This document shows, piece by piece, positions 31,728 to 39,532 of a stretch of DNA of 64,000 nucleotides. A program made the position numbers and the translations under genes. Position 1 is the first letter of the stretch; every line of letters starts with the position of its first letter. The DNA is from Candidatus Methylospira mobilis (GTDB lineage Bacteria; Pseudomonadota; Gammaproteobacteria; Methylococcales; Methylococcaceae), in contig NZ_CP044205.1 of assembly GCF_009498235.1 (NCBI RefSeq), positions 2,729,389 to 2,793,388 of the forward strand, written 5' to 3'. Below the pieces are notes generated by a model. It was not told where the DNA came from. It was given only the letters and a program-made list of their open reading frames with translations, and did not search any database.

Positions 31728-33467
31728 ATGACGAATGGAGTCGCCCCCCTGCACAAACGGCGCCCTGTTACGCTGTTACCAGCGCTTATCGCTCTTGCGC
31801 TGCCGCCAACCGGGGCGGTAGCGCTGAGCCTTGGCGAACCGAGCGTCCATTCGGCGCTGAATCAGCCGTTTAACGCCACGGTTCCGCTTACGCTGGACGC
31901 CGGCGAATCATTGGCGAACCTGCACATCAACGGCAAGCTTTCGGCAAACCCGGCAGGCAATAGCGAAGCGAATAGTCCGGCATTGCATTTAACGCTGGAG
32001 AGGAGCAGCGGCAACAATGAATTTACCGTTCACGTCATTTCGGATGAAACGGTGCAGGCCGCCGGCGTCAAGCTGAGACTAAGCCTCAGCGACGGACAAG
32101 GACAGACAGCGCGCGAATATTCGCTGTTGATAGACCCTCCCCGCTCGCTTACCGACCCGGTTTCCGCCGCAACAGAAAGCCGGACTCCGAACAGCGCGAG
32201 TGCAACCCGTTACGGGCCGGTAAAAGCCAATGAAACGCTCTGGTCCATCGCCGGCGCTATCAACCCCTATGCCGATATCAGTCAGGCGCAAATGACGCTG
32301 GCGCTGTATCAGGCCAACCCGCAAGCGTTCTACCAGCCGACGATCAATGCGCTGAAAAGCGGCGAATATCTCAGCATCCCCGCACATGAGGAAATTGCGC
32401 GTATCCCGGCCGGACAAGCCGGACTCGAGGTAAAAGCCGAACTGGCGCAACTGCGGGACGCGCGCAGCTTGCCGCAATCCGAAGCAGTACCGGCGCAGCA
32501 GCCCGCGGGCGCACCCGCTGGACAGACAGCATCCGAACCTGATGCCGTCCTGCCGACTGTCGATCAGTCGCGGATTCCGGCTCAACCGAAACCCGCTCCG
32601 GCAACGCCGGCGGCCGAAGCCAACAACAACGATCAGACCGCTTCCGACTCGCAGCAACCAGCCGCTGTCCCAACGGAAGAGGCTGCACCCACTGCACCGC
32701 CTACTTCGCCTGAAACATCCCTTCCTCCTCCCGTCGCCGATGTAACGGAAAAGACAGCAAGTGTCGCCGCCAGTATCGACGCTATTCCGGAAAAAACCCC
32801 GGAGCCGGCTGCAGATGCGGCAACATTCAGCAACATCCGGATGATCGGCGCGGCAGCGCTGGCGCTGCTGTTGTCGCTAACAATACGGGCATATCTGGCC
32901 CAACGCAGCCGTAAACAAACGCTCGAAGCCGAGCGTCAGGCCAGACAAGCCGAAGTAACGCGCCAGTTGTTAAAGGATAAAATGCTTGCGGACATTCGCT
33001 ATCCGCAAAAACAAACGGACCCTGATCCCGTCCGCGCAACAGAAACACCCGTCGCCGAACTGTCCGTGCCGGATATGCAGATTAATCCGCTACCGAACCA
33101 AACAGGCGCAGAACCGGCAATAGCCGCGACACCGGCACCAAGCTCCGGATTGTCGTTACTGCCGCTGGAAGAAACGCCCGACTCGAGCGGCGGCTACGCG
33201 CCCGTTCCGGCAGTCCCTCCGAGCGTAGCTGAAGAAACGACCATCGGCAGCCTGACTACTAACCCCGACGCAAACATCAGCGCGGTTATCTCCGACCTGA
33301 CCGACATGGACGAAAACGAAACCAAGCTCGACCTCGCGCTGACCTACGCCGCGATGGGCGACAGCAAAAGCGCCGGGGAGCTGCTGACTGAAATTATCGC
33401 GGACGGCAGCGGTAAGCAACGGGAGGAAGCGCGGTTGCAGTTGGCGAAACTGGATAAGGAAGAGTAG
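31728..33467 (+). CDS. fimV: FimV-type polar assembly protein
   Basis: A 579-residue FimV-family protein that organises the cell pole and type IV pilus/twitching. A signal peptide is followed by the FimV N-terminal domain (LSLGEPSVHSALNQPFNATV), a peptidoglycan-binding LysM (about residues 160-225, TLWSIAGAINPYADISQAQM), a long Pro/Ala/Glu linker, one membrane helix (MIGAAALALLLSLTIRAYLA), and a C-terminal FimV domain with DENETKLDLALTYAAMGD. It is shorter than P. aeruginosa FimV (about 920 residues). It starts six bases after asd. The chemosensory protein at the start of the window might act in the same pilus system (inference). Confidence 0.92.
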   Translation: MTNGVAPLHKRRPVTLLPALIALALPPTGAVALSLGEPSVHSALNQPFNATVPLTLDAGESLANLHINGKLSANPAGNSEANSPALHLTLERSSGNNEFTVHVISDETVQAAGVKLRLSLSDGQGQTAREYSLLIDPPRSLTDPVSAATESRTPNSASATRYGPVKANETLWSIAGAINPYADISQAQMTLALYQANPQAFYQPTINALKSGEYLSIPAHEEIARIPAGQAGLEVKAELAQLRDARSLPQSEAVPAQQPAGAPAGQTASEPDAVLPTVDQSRIPAQPKPAPATPAAEANNNDQTASDSQQPAAVPTEEAAPTAPPTSPETSLPPPVADVTEKTASVAASIDAIPEKTPEPAADAATFSNIRMIGAAALALLLSLTIRAYLAQRSRKQTLEAERQARQAEVTRQLLKDKMLADIRYPQKQTDPDPVRATETPVAELSVPDMQINPLPNQTGAEPAIAATPAPSSGLSLLPLEETPDSSGGYAPVPAVPPSVAEETTIGSLTTNPDANISAVISDLTDMDENETKLDLALTYAAMGDSKSAGELLTEIIADGSGKQREEARLQLAKLDKEE

Positions 33468-33555
33468 TGGTTTTCATAGCGTCACATCCATCGAAAATCG
33501 CTAAGTTCCGCTCACCAAACTTCGAAAACTGTCCGAACGTATATTGGTCCGGAAA

Positions 33556-33772
33556 CTATTCAGGTTCAACGCAGCCCGGCCTCTTGAAAGAAATCTCTTC
33601 GTCGAAAAACGCTCGGAATGTGATTACGTTTTTCTTGTTCTTGTAGCAAGTTTCGTTCGATCCTTTCAGTGACTCGGGGACAACCAGATGAATTCCCTGA
33701 TTGCCCATGTCGTCTATGGCAGTCGAAGATACACGGTCATCAACTGTTGCCAGAAACAGTGCGCTGCTGGAT
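33556..33772 (-). pseudogene. C-terminal remnant of a type II restriction endonuclease-like protein
   Basis: After a TGA at 33775 one minus-strand frame reads about 70 residues that look like real protein: FLATVDDRVSSTAIDDMGNQ, then GIHLVVPESLKGSNETCYKN, then KKNVITFRAFFDEEISFKRP, ending at a TAG. No start codon or N-terminal domain is visible. The LVVPxSL segment near the end recalls the C-terminus of EcoRII-like endonucleases; this is from memory. The position directly behind the other R-M genes supports a cognate endonuclease whose 5' part was lost. Confidence 0.5.
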
Positions 33773-33794
33773 CACTCGATTGCTTACGTTGAAA

Positions 33795-34268
33795 CTACAC
33801 GTACTGAAGTTCCCAACCTCCGTAATATATTCCATCATAGTAAATCATTTCTTGATACAAATATATGGGTGATGGGATATCGACATTGTACCCTTGCGTA
33901 TCTAATTCTTCGCCGTTTGCAAACCCGAGACCAATGACAGCAAGGTATGTGCAATGAAACCAATTGAGCGGGCCGATCCATGGGCCATTCAATCCTCCAT
34001 CTTCGACTTCTTCGTTAGCTACTGTACCCCCAAGCATCAGTTTGAGATACATTCCTGATTCTATAGGTTTTATATCGAGGGTGTGTCTCTTCAAAAGTTC
34101 AAAATTTGCTACGGCAGTAAGTATTAGATTTTGCGGGCGGAATTTCAAATGATTTTGAAATATAAATTCCAACCTCTCTTGTAGCCCCTTGCCTCCACTT
34201 AAAACAACCCTAGCCTGTTCTTTCGCAATACTTACCAGAGCATTTGAATAACTGACGTGATTAGTCAC
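33795..34268 (-). CDS. Unknown 157-residue protein in the R-M locus
   Basis: I do not recognise this protein. It begins MTNHVSYSNALVSIAKEQAR, contains a hydrophobic, aromatic C-terminal half with PWIGPLNWFHCTYLAVIGLG and YLYQEMIYYDGIYYGGWEL, and has no signal peptide or obvious catalytic motif. It starts 28 bases after the HNH endonuclease stop on the same strand, so it was probably co-transcribed with it. Base composition is more A+T-rich than that of the surrounding core genes, as expected for acquired DNA. Confidence 0.6.
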   Translation of the reverse strand: MTNHVSYSNALVSIAKEQARVVLSGGKGLQERLEFIFQNHLKFRPQNLILTAVANFELLKRHTLDIKPIESGMYLKLMLGGTVANEEVEDGGLNGPWIGPLNWFHCTYLAVIGLGFANGEELDTQGYNVDIPSPIYLYQEMIYYDGIYYGGWELQYV

Positions 34269-34296
34269 GCTCCCCCCATGTTTTTATAAAACCAAA

Positions 34297-35085
34297 TCAA
34301 ACAGCGGCATCAACAAATATTTTATTGCGGTGGTGTGAAATAAAAGCCAGGTTAGGAATAAATTTTTCCGGCATCTCAATTTTACGGCCTTCAACCGGAA
34401 GAAATATGTTAACAACAAAGACATCATCACTTCGCTTTAATTGTTCAGACAACATGACCTCATGGTCGTCAGAAAGTGTTATTAACCCTCGATCAAAAGC
34501 TTTGTCGTGGATAGCAGAAAGACAAAGGCCATTACTGGGGTTAAGCCGGTTTTTTTTATCGTAACTCCATGGCATTATGTGGCTCGCCATCAGCAAACGC
34601 GCATCTGAAAGTCCTGAAATACAACAGCGCCCCCGATAACTACTCAACACAGCACGCCGGAAGAAGTGTTGTTTAACTCGCTTTTCCGTCAAAACTCGTT
34701 TTGTCTCGCCAAAAAAGTCTTGGAGCTCGGCTAGCTCAGCTGAGTCCAATTCAGCAACTGACTCGGAATCTACTTCATTACGAAGCGTAGCGTTTAATAA
34801 TAAGCACTCGAGAGCGAGTTTTTCCCAATCGGCATGGAATTCTGCCCAAACTTCTTTGTCCAGCGCACTTGCATTGCCTAAGCCAGCACGCCCAGTGCTA
34901 GTGATTGCCGGGTCTAAACTGGCAAAATTTACTAGCTTCATAGCTACGGCACTAGGCGTTCGCCCAATCAATTGGGCAAGTTGAATAATTTCCGGGTTCC
35001 GGCTGTGCAACCTTCCGAAAGGAAGTTGACAATAAAGATGAAATGCAAGTTTGAGTTGTTCTTTCGTCCAGCGACTTGTGGTCAT
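34297..35085 (-). CDS. HNH endonuclease (putative restriction enzyme), in frame with methyltransferase remnant
   Basis: About 262 residues from the internal Met of MTTSRWTKEQLKLAFHLYCQ. The N-terminal part (LPFGRLHSRNPEIIQLAQLI, GRTPSAVAMKLVNFASLDPA) matches a family of predicted HNH restriction endonucleases. The C-terminal nuclease has SHIMPW, NPSNGLCLS and IHDKAFD, giving the H-N-H residues, preceded by a Cys-Cys pair in RGRCCISGL. The reading frame is continuous upstream to 35286 and there encodes the last 50 residues of a cytosine methyltransferase, so the enzyme may be made as a fusion or from an internal start. No clear ribosome site precedes 35085. It appears intact although the methyltransferase is destroyed. 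Confidence 0.75.
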   Translation of the reverse strand: MTTSRWTKEQLKLAFHLYCQLPFGRLHSRNPEIIQLAQLIGRTPSAVAMKLVNFASLDPAITSTGRAGLGNASALDKEVWAEFHADWEKLALECLLLNATLRNEVDSESVAELDSAELAELQDFFGETKRVLTEKRVKQHFFRRAVLSSYRGRCCISGLSDARLLMASHIMPWSYDKKNRLNPSNGLCLSAIHDKAFDRGLITLSDDHEVMLSEQLKRSDDVFVVNIFLPVEGRKIEMPEKFIPNLAFISHHRNKIFVDAAV

Positions 35086-35972
35086 GATATCTTGCGGCAC
35101 TTCGACAGCTTTCGCTTCCGATGCCTTCTCCTGTAAATTGAGTTGCAATGCTATCAGTTTAGCCGCATATTCAACCATTGGGACAACTGCCGCCTGAGAA
35201 CATAGCTTGTAAGCTTGCGTATCCGAAACAGGTATCCTGAACGAATCAGGATACCCCATCAGCCGCGCACATTCTCTGGGCGTCAATCGGCGCGAATTCT
35301 TGTTCTCGCCTTGATATACCAGTATTTCCGATCCGTCCTTGTTGTGCGGTGCAGAATGTCCTTGAGCGTATGTTCGCTCTTGGACGGCAAAGGCAAGGCA
35401 TCGAAATCGAATGCCACCGGTTCGCGGAAACCGGCAATCAGGATGCGCTCGCGGTGTTGCGGGACGAAATGCGCGCCGTCCATGACGCGATAATGGACAT
35501 GGTAGCCCAGCGTTTCGGTCAGGGTGCGGCGTATAACGTCGAAGGTGCGGCCCTTGTCATGCGAAACGAGGTTTTTGACGTTCTCCAGCAGAAAGGCGCG
35601 CGGGCGTTTTGCTTCGATAATGCGCGCCACGTCGAAAAACAGCGTGCCTTGCGTTTCGCAGGCAAAACCGTGCGCCTTGCCCAAAGCATTTTTTTCGATA
35701 CTCCGGCTATCGAGAAAGGCTGGCAGGGGAAACCGGCCAATAGTACGTCGTGGTCGGGAATGTCCGCAGCCGGCACCTGGGTGATATCTCCGGCAATAGG
35801 ATGTCCATCGCGAAAGTTCTCGGCATAGGTTTTCTGTGCATAGCTGTCCCACTCACTGGTAAATACGCAGCGTCCGCCGATTTGTTCGAATGTCTTGCGC
35901 AAGCCGCCTGTAATGGTTTAATGAACCCGGACACTTCCAAAGGCAGAATTTATACTGTCAGCAGAGGTGAGC

Positions 35973-36290
35973 ATGATGACAAACGAGAAAAAACACGAGC
36001 GCCCCAAATACAGTCTGGAATTTAAGCAAGATGCCGCCCAGCTGGTTCTTGAAAAAGGCTACAGCCTGAACCAGGCTGCGGACCATTTGGGCATATCATT
36101 AAGTGCCCTCGGGCGCTGGGTTCGTGCGGAACGCAAGCCTTCCGGCAATGAGTCTGCGACGAAAAAGCCAGGCTTGAATCTGGGGGATCACGATGAATTG
36201 ATTCGTTTGCGCAAGGAAATTGAACAATTACGCATGGAGCGTGAAATCTTAAAAAAGGCCGCAGTCTTCTTTGCGAAAGAAGCCGAATAA
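35973..36290 (+). CDS. IS3-family transposase OrfA
   Basis: About 105 residues. A transposase_8 helix-turn-helix domain (KYSLEFKQDAAQLVLEKGYS, ALGRWVRAE) is followed by a leucine zipper-like helix (LIRLRKEIEQLRMEREILKK) that mediates multimerisation. The end of the frame contains the AAAAAAG run (36251-36257) that in this family drives -1 frameshifting to produce the OrfAB transposase. Confidence 0.9.
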   Translation: MMTNEKKHERPKYSLEFKQDAAQLVLEKGYSLNQAADHLGISLSALGRWVRAERKPSGNESATKKPGLNLGDHDELIRLRKEIEQLRMEREILKKAAVFFAKEAE

Positions 36291-37155
36291 AGTACGGGTT
36301 TATTCAGGTGCAACAGAAGACGTATCCAGTGACCGTGCTCTGTCGAGTCAGGTGAGTACCAGTGCGTATTATGAGTGGTTAAAAGCCCGACAGGACAGCG
36401 ATAAGGATCAACAAGATCAAAAGCTTGCCGAGAAGGCGAGGCAGATTTTCATCGACAATAAACAGTGCTTTGGTTCGCGTCGTTTAGCGGATCGATTGCA
36501 AAAACAAGGTCATGCCGTTGGGCGTTTTAAAACGCGGCGCATCATGCGAGATTTAAAGTTGAAGGTTCGCTATCCCAGGCGAGTTAAGGTCACCACCGAT
36601 AGTAACCATAACGAGGCCATTTCGCCCAACCGCTTGGACCGGCAATTCCAGGTTGCCAAACCCAATCAAGTAGGGACGACAGATATTACCTACGTGTGGA
36701 CCCTACAAGGCTGGCTTTATGTCGCGGTGGTCATCGATCTGTTTTCCCGGCAAGTCGCGGGCTGGGCGATTGATGATCACATGCGGACCTCGCTGTGCGT
36801 CAAGGCCTTGCAAATGGCCTTCTGGCGCCGTAAGCCGCCACCCGGTCTGTTGCATCATCACTCGGATCGTGGCAGCCAGTATGCGAGCCGGGAATATCGC
36901 CGGCATTTAGAAGTGATGAAGATGGAACAGAGTATGAGCCGTAAAGGGAACTGTTGGGACAACTCGCCGACCGAACGCTTTTTTCGCAGCTTGAAGCATG
37001 AGCAGCTCAACTACGAAAAATTCAAGACCCAAGAGGCCGCAAAACTGAGTGTGATCGATTATTTGGCTTTTTATAATGGCCGCCGTTCACACTCAATATT
37101 GGGTTATCAGACCCCTCTCGAATTCGAGCGGGAATTTTATCGAAACGCTGCCTGA
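36257..37155 (+). pseudogene. IS3-family transposase OrfB with internal frameshift
   Basis: The natural -1 frame after the slippage run reads YGFIQVQQKTYPVTVLCRV and then meets TGA near 36352. The rest of OrfB continues in a different frame from VSTSAYYEWLKARQ to 37155. A loss of one or four bases at about 36350 explains both. Downstream, the DDE integrase core is complete: TTDITYVWT, HHSDRGSQYAS and the WDNSPTERFFRSLKHE block with the catalytic Glu. The copy is therefore probably unable to transpose itself. Confidence 0.8.
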
Positions 37156-37708
37156 ACAGGTGTCCGGTTTTTGTTGACCATTACAGCCAATGCCCGCGAA
37201 CAGGTCTATAAAATCAAAAGCGCCTTCAGCGCTGTCATCCCCGAATGGCAGCAATTGCTGCAAAGCGTGAGCCACATAGGCGGGAGGATGCGTTTCTCTC
37301 GCTTCCCACCGTCTGATAGTACGAACGTCAATCTCCAAATACTTGGCGATCGCCGCTTGCGTATGGTGCTTGCGGGCTTGATCCAGACAGGCAAGCGCCG
37401 CGTCCTGATCGCTGGTCAAGCAAGGTAAAAAAGGCGTTCATGATAATTTGTTCCGGGCATATTCTGGGAATTTTTGCGGACAATATGCCTTTTTTATCCC
37501 TAGTCAACCTTTTGTCCGGCAATAGCGGGTTAAGCCGGAATTGAAGCAGTTACGCCGGAAACGCCAGGAGCTTGGCCGATTATCGCACTGCCGATCTTTC
37601 AGAAATTACAGCACGCTTTCCGGCCAAACCTGTCAATTCTGACAGTTGCGCAAAAGACAGGAGGCCGATACAGTTTTTGTTTGCCACAAAAGCCGGGATA
37701 TAAAAACA

Positions 37709-38077
37709 ATGGCCGATGAACAGCTTTTTAAAACTCTGTACAACTGGTTTCTTGAAGAGAGGAACAGGCTTAGCCGTTCGATAATGTCTTATAAAAAAGA
37801 CCTCGATCTCGAACCTGACAGGAAAGATCTCAAGAAATCTATCGAAGAAAAAGAAAACCGTCTTGCCTTGATAACCGAAGAGGCGATACAGAAATATCAA
37901 GCCTTCTGGAACACCCTATTCCCGCATGAGCGACGCCCATGCCCCAGTTGTTTTACGCATGGCGAGGTTTCGGACCTGCTCCCCATGCCAGAAGATAACG
38001 GGGATGAGCGTGTAAGGTGTAAAACCTGCCAACGGAGTTTTTACTTCCCATCGAGTTCAACCGATACCCGACAGTAA
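37709..38077 (+). CDS. Small coiled-coil zinc-ribbon protein of unknown function
   Basis: A 122-residue protein starting MADEQLFKTLYNWFLEERNR. The first 75 residues are highly charged and helical (KKSIEEKENRLALITEEAI), probably a coiled coil. The C-terminal part has a CPSC and CKTC pair 34 residues apart, a likely zinc ribbon. I know no function. It lies in the accessory island between the methyltransferase start and a HAD gene, divergent from the former. An upstream start at 37646 is possible but has no ribosome site. Confidence 0.6.
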   Translation: MADEQLFKTLYNWFLEERNRLSRSIMSYKKDLDLEPDRKDLKKSIEEKENRLALITEEAIQKYQAFWNTLFPHERRPCPSCFTHGEVSDLLPMPEDNGDERVRCKTCQRSFYFPSSSTDTRQ

Positions 38078-38331
38078 TGGCGTAGACTTGCCGCAACCGG
38101 AAACATCGAAGCAACCCGGCTTTTTTGTGATGCGTCCAAACATCGGATAGCATTATTACCCCTCCATATGTGCTGCTTACTCAATAGCTCATGGCCACAT
38201 GACCATAACTGCTTTTATAAGAAGCCGCTCGACGGCCCAATGCGATAAAATTGCATGGAGACGGCGGCAGATCAAATCGCGCCGCATCGGGAAACATTTC
38301 GCCCACTACACAAGACGATCTTAATATAGCG

Positions 38332-39009
38332 ATGAAATATAAAGGGATAATATTCGATTTTAACGGTGTTTTACTTTGGGACGCGGACTTCCATTTTCAG
38401 GCATGGCAAGCGACCGCACTTCGGCTCAGAGGCTCGGAAATGAGCGGTGAGGAATTTGCAACCCATGTGCATGGACGCACCAACTCCCATATTTTGCGCT
38501 ATCTGACCGGACGCACGCTGCAAGGCCGCGAGCTCTTCGATCTCGCCCAGATCAAGGAATTAATGTATCAGAACTTGTGCCTGAAAAATCCCGACCGCTT
38601 CGCACTGTCTCCGGGCGCAACCGCGCTGCTCGATTTCGTTGTGGAAAACGGCATACCCAGAACCATTGCCACGGCTTCGGAGAAAAACAATGTCGATTTC
38701 TTCGCACAGCACCTCGATCTGGAAAAGTGGTTCGGTCTGCAGCATATCGTCTACGATGACGGTTTCCTTCCCGGCAAGCCTGCGCCCGACATGTATGCAA
38801 AGGCGGCGGCAAACCTCTACCTGCCGCCGGATGCCTGTATCGTTGTCGAAGATTCGTTTTCCGGTTTCAAGTCCGCGCATGCGGCAGGCATCGGGCATAT
38901 CGTCGGGCTGGGTCCGCGCGAAACGCACGACAAGCTGCTCGCCTGTGAAGGCGTGTCAACCGTGATCGAAAGCTTTGAGGAATTTCCTCGCGAGTTGCTG
39001 GAGGCATAG
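38332..39009 (+). CDS. HAD-superfamily hydrolase, beta-phosphoglucomutase-like, with DxN motif I
   Basis: A 225-residue subfamily IA HAD protein with a helical cap. Motif I is IIFDFNGVLLWD, motif II TIATASEKNN, motif III the Lys in PGKPAPDMY and motif IV IVVEDSFSGFKSA. The second Asp of DxD, the usual general acid/base of phosphatases, is Asn here, a known variant in some HAD groups that may mean altered chemistry. MKYKGIIFDF at 38332 is the natural start. No partner gene indicates the substrate. Confidence 0.85.
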   Translation: MKYKGIIFDFNGVLLWDADFHFQAWQATALRLRGSEMSGEEFATHVHGRTNSHILRYLTGRTLQGRELFDLAQIKELMYQNLCLKNPDRFALSPGATALLDFVVENGIPRTIATASEKNNVDFFAQHLDLEKWFGLQHIVYDDGFLPGKPAPDMYAKAAANLYLPPDACIVVEDSFSGFKSAHAAGIGHIVGLGPRETHDKLLACEGVSTVIESFEEFPRELLEA

Positions 39010-39185
39010 GGTATGGTCGAGAATAACTTCCCCGTTCGTGGTTAGCCCTTCGACTACGCTCGCTCAGCAGAGCCTTTTCGAACCATGAGAACGGCCCTTC
39101 GACAAGCTCAGGGCTAACGGGTATATAGTCACCCGGGAAGTTATTTATCGCCGTATCCTTACCGAATAATTACTTACAACTATTC
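39010..39185. repeat. Intergenic repeats left of the palindromic element
   Basis: No gene. Two inverted or related copies of a CCCTTCGAC...CTCAG motif are present at about 39047-39070 and 39092-39110. The second, CCCTTCGACAAGCTCAGGGC, nearly matches 127-146 in the window. These are members of a widespread short dispersed repeat. Confidence 0.55.
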
Positions 39186-39482
39186 GTAACTATTCAGCCT
39201 ACCCGCAGGAGAAGATGTGAGTGAGTCAGGCGAGACATTCTGCGCCCTTGGATGGGCGCAGGGCGCTGCCCTGAGCGGCAGCCGAAGGACGGGGTTTGCG
39301 GCGTGGTTAACTACCGACACGCTTCCGCCTGGTTAATATCACCGACACGCTTCCGCGTGGTTAATATCACCGACACGCTTCCGCGTGGTTAATATCACCG
39401 ACACGCTTCCGCGTGTCTCGACGGGCCTGCCTCTCTTCCGGCTGCTTTGGTCATGCCCCAAAAGCACTCGCTGAATAGTTAC
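39186..39482. mobile_element. MITE-like palindromic element, copy 2, with internal 28-bp tandem repeats
   Basis: A 297-base non-coding element bounded by perfect 13-bp terminal inverted repeats, GTAACTATTCAGC (39186-39198) and GCTGAATAGTTAC (39470-39482). It matches 4147-4352 over several blocks but is longer because of an insertion near GGGCGCAGGGCG and tandem repeats. The repeats are three full copies and one shortened copy of a 28-bp unit, GGTTAATATCACCGACACGC followed by TTCCGCGT (about 39305-39415). Each unit contains the small palindrome CACGCTTCCGCGTG across its junction. No clear target duplication is seen. No frame encodes a transposase, so movement would depend on one elsewhere. Confidence 0.75.
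39305..39415. repeat. 28-bp tandem repeat array, about four units
   Basis: Units read GGTTAATATCACCGACACGC plus TTCCGCGT. The first is shortened and diverged (AACTACCGACACG). The units are adjacent with no spacers. Copy 1 of the parent element at 4147 has only one unit-like stretch, so repeat number varies between copies. Confidence 0.8.
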
Positions 39483-39532
39483 TAAAATACTGACCAATAA
39501 TCTATCGCTACGCTTTGAACGAGCGGGCCGCA

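Larger units (their letters stand above)
35909..37185 (+). mobile_element. IS3-family insertion sequence
   Basis: A 1277-bp element with imperfect terminal inverted repeats, left TGTAATGGTTTAATGAACCC and right (reverse complement) TGTAATGGTCAACAAAAACC, both leading to CCGGACAC. It is flanked by a 3-bp target duplication, GCC (35906-35908 and 37186-37188). It carries orfA and a frameshifted orfB in the arrangement of IS3 elements, with an A6G slippage run at 36251-36257. It was inserted into the methyltransferase gene. Confidence 0.92.
35086..37419 (-). pseudogene. C5-cytosine DNA methyltransferase, disrupted by IS, frameshift and deletion
   Basis: The gene begins at 37419 with an N-terminal helix-turn-helix (AAIAKYLEIDVRTIRRWEAR), as in autoregulatory methyltransferases, then motif I FIDLFAGIG. 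An IS3 element (35909-37185) interrupts it at that point. Removing the IS and one GCC target copy gives [20 protein letters not shown] without a break. Then come motif IV ([11 protein letters not shown]), a one-base loss in a run of seven T (35689-35695, plus strand), motif VI ([11 protein letters not shown]) and motif VIII ([13 protein letters not shown]). Near 35340 the frame shifts again and the target-recognition region is essentially missing: text jumps to GSEILVYQG and motif IX ([16 protein letters not shown]). Motif X is altered (KLCSQAAVVP rather than an FGNSVVVP-like sequence). It cannot make an active enzyme. Confidence 0.88.

Noticed and set aside
35349-35828. 159-codon plus-strand frame
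   Set aside because: It is the antisense of methyltransferase motifs VI-VIII.
39305-39415. Tandem 28-bp repeats resembling a CRISPR array
   Set aside because: The units are directly adjacent with no unique spacers, and no cas genes are nearby.
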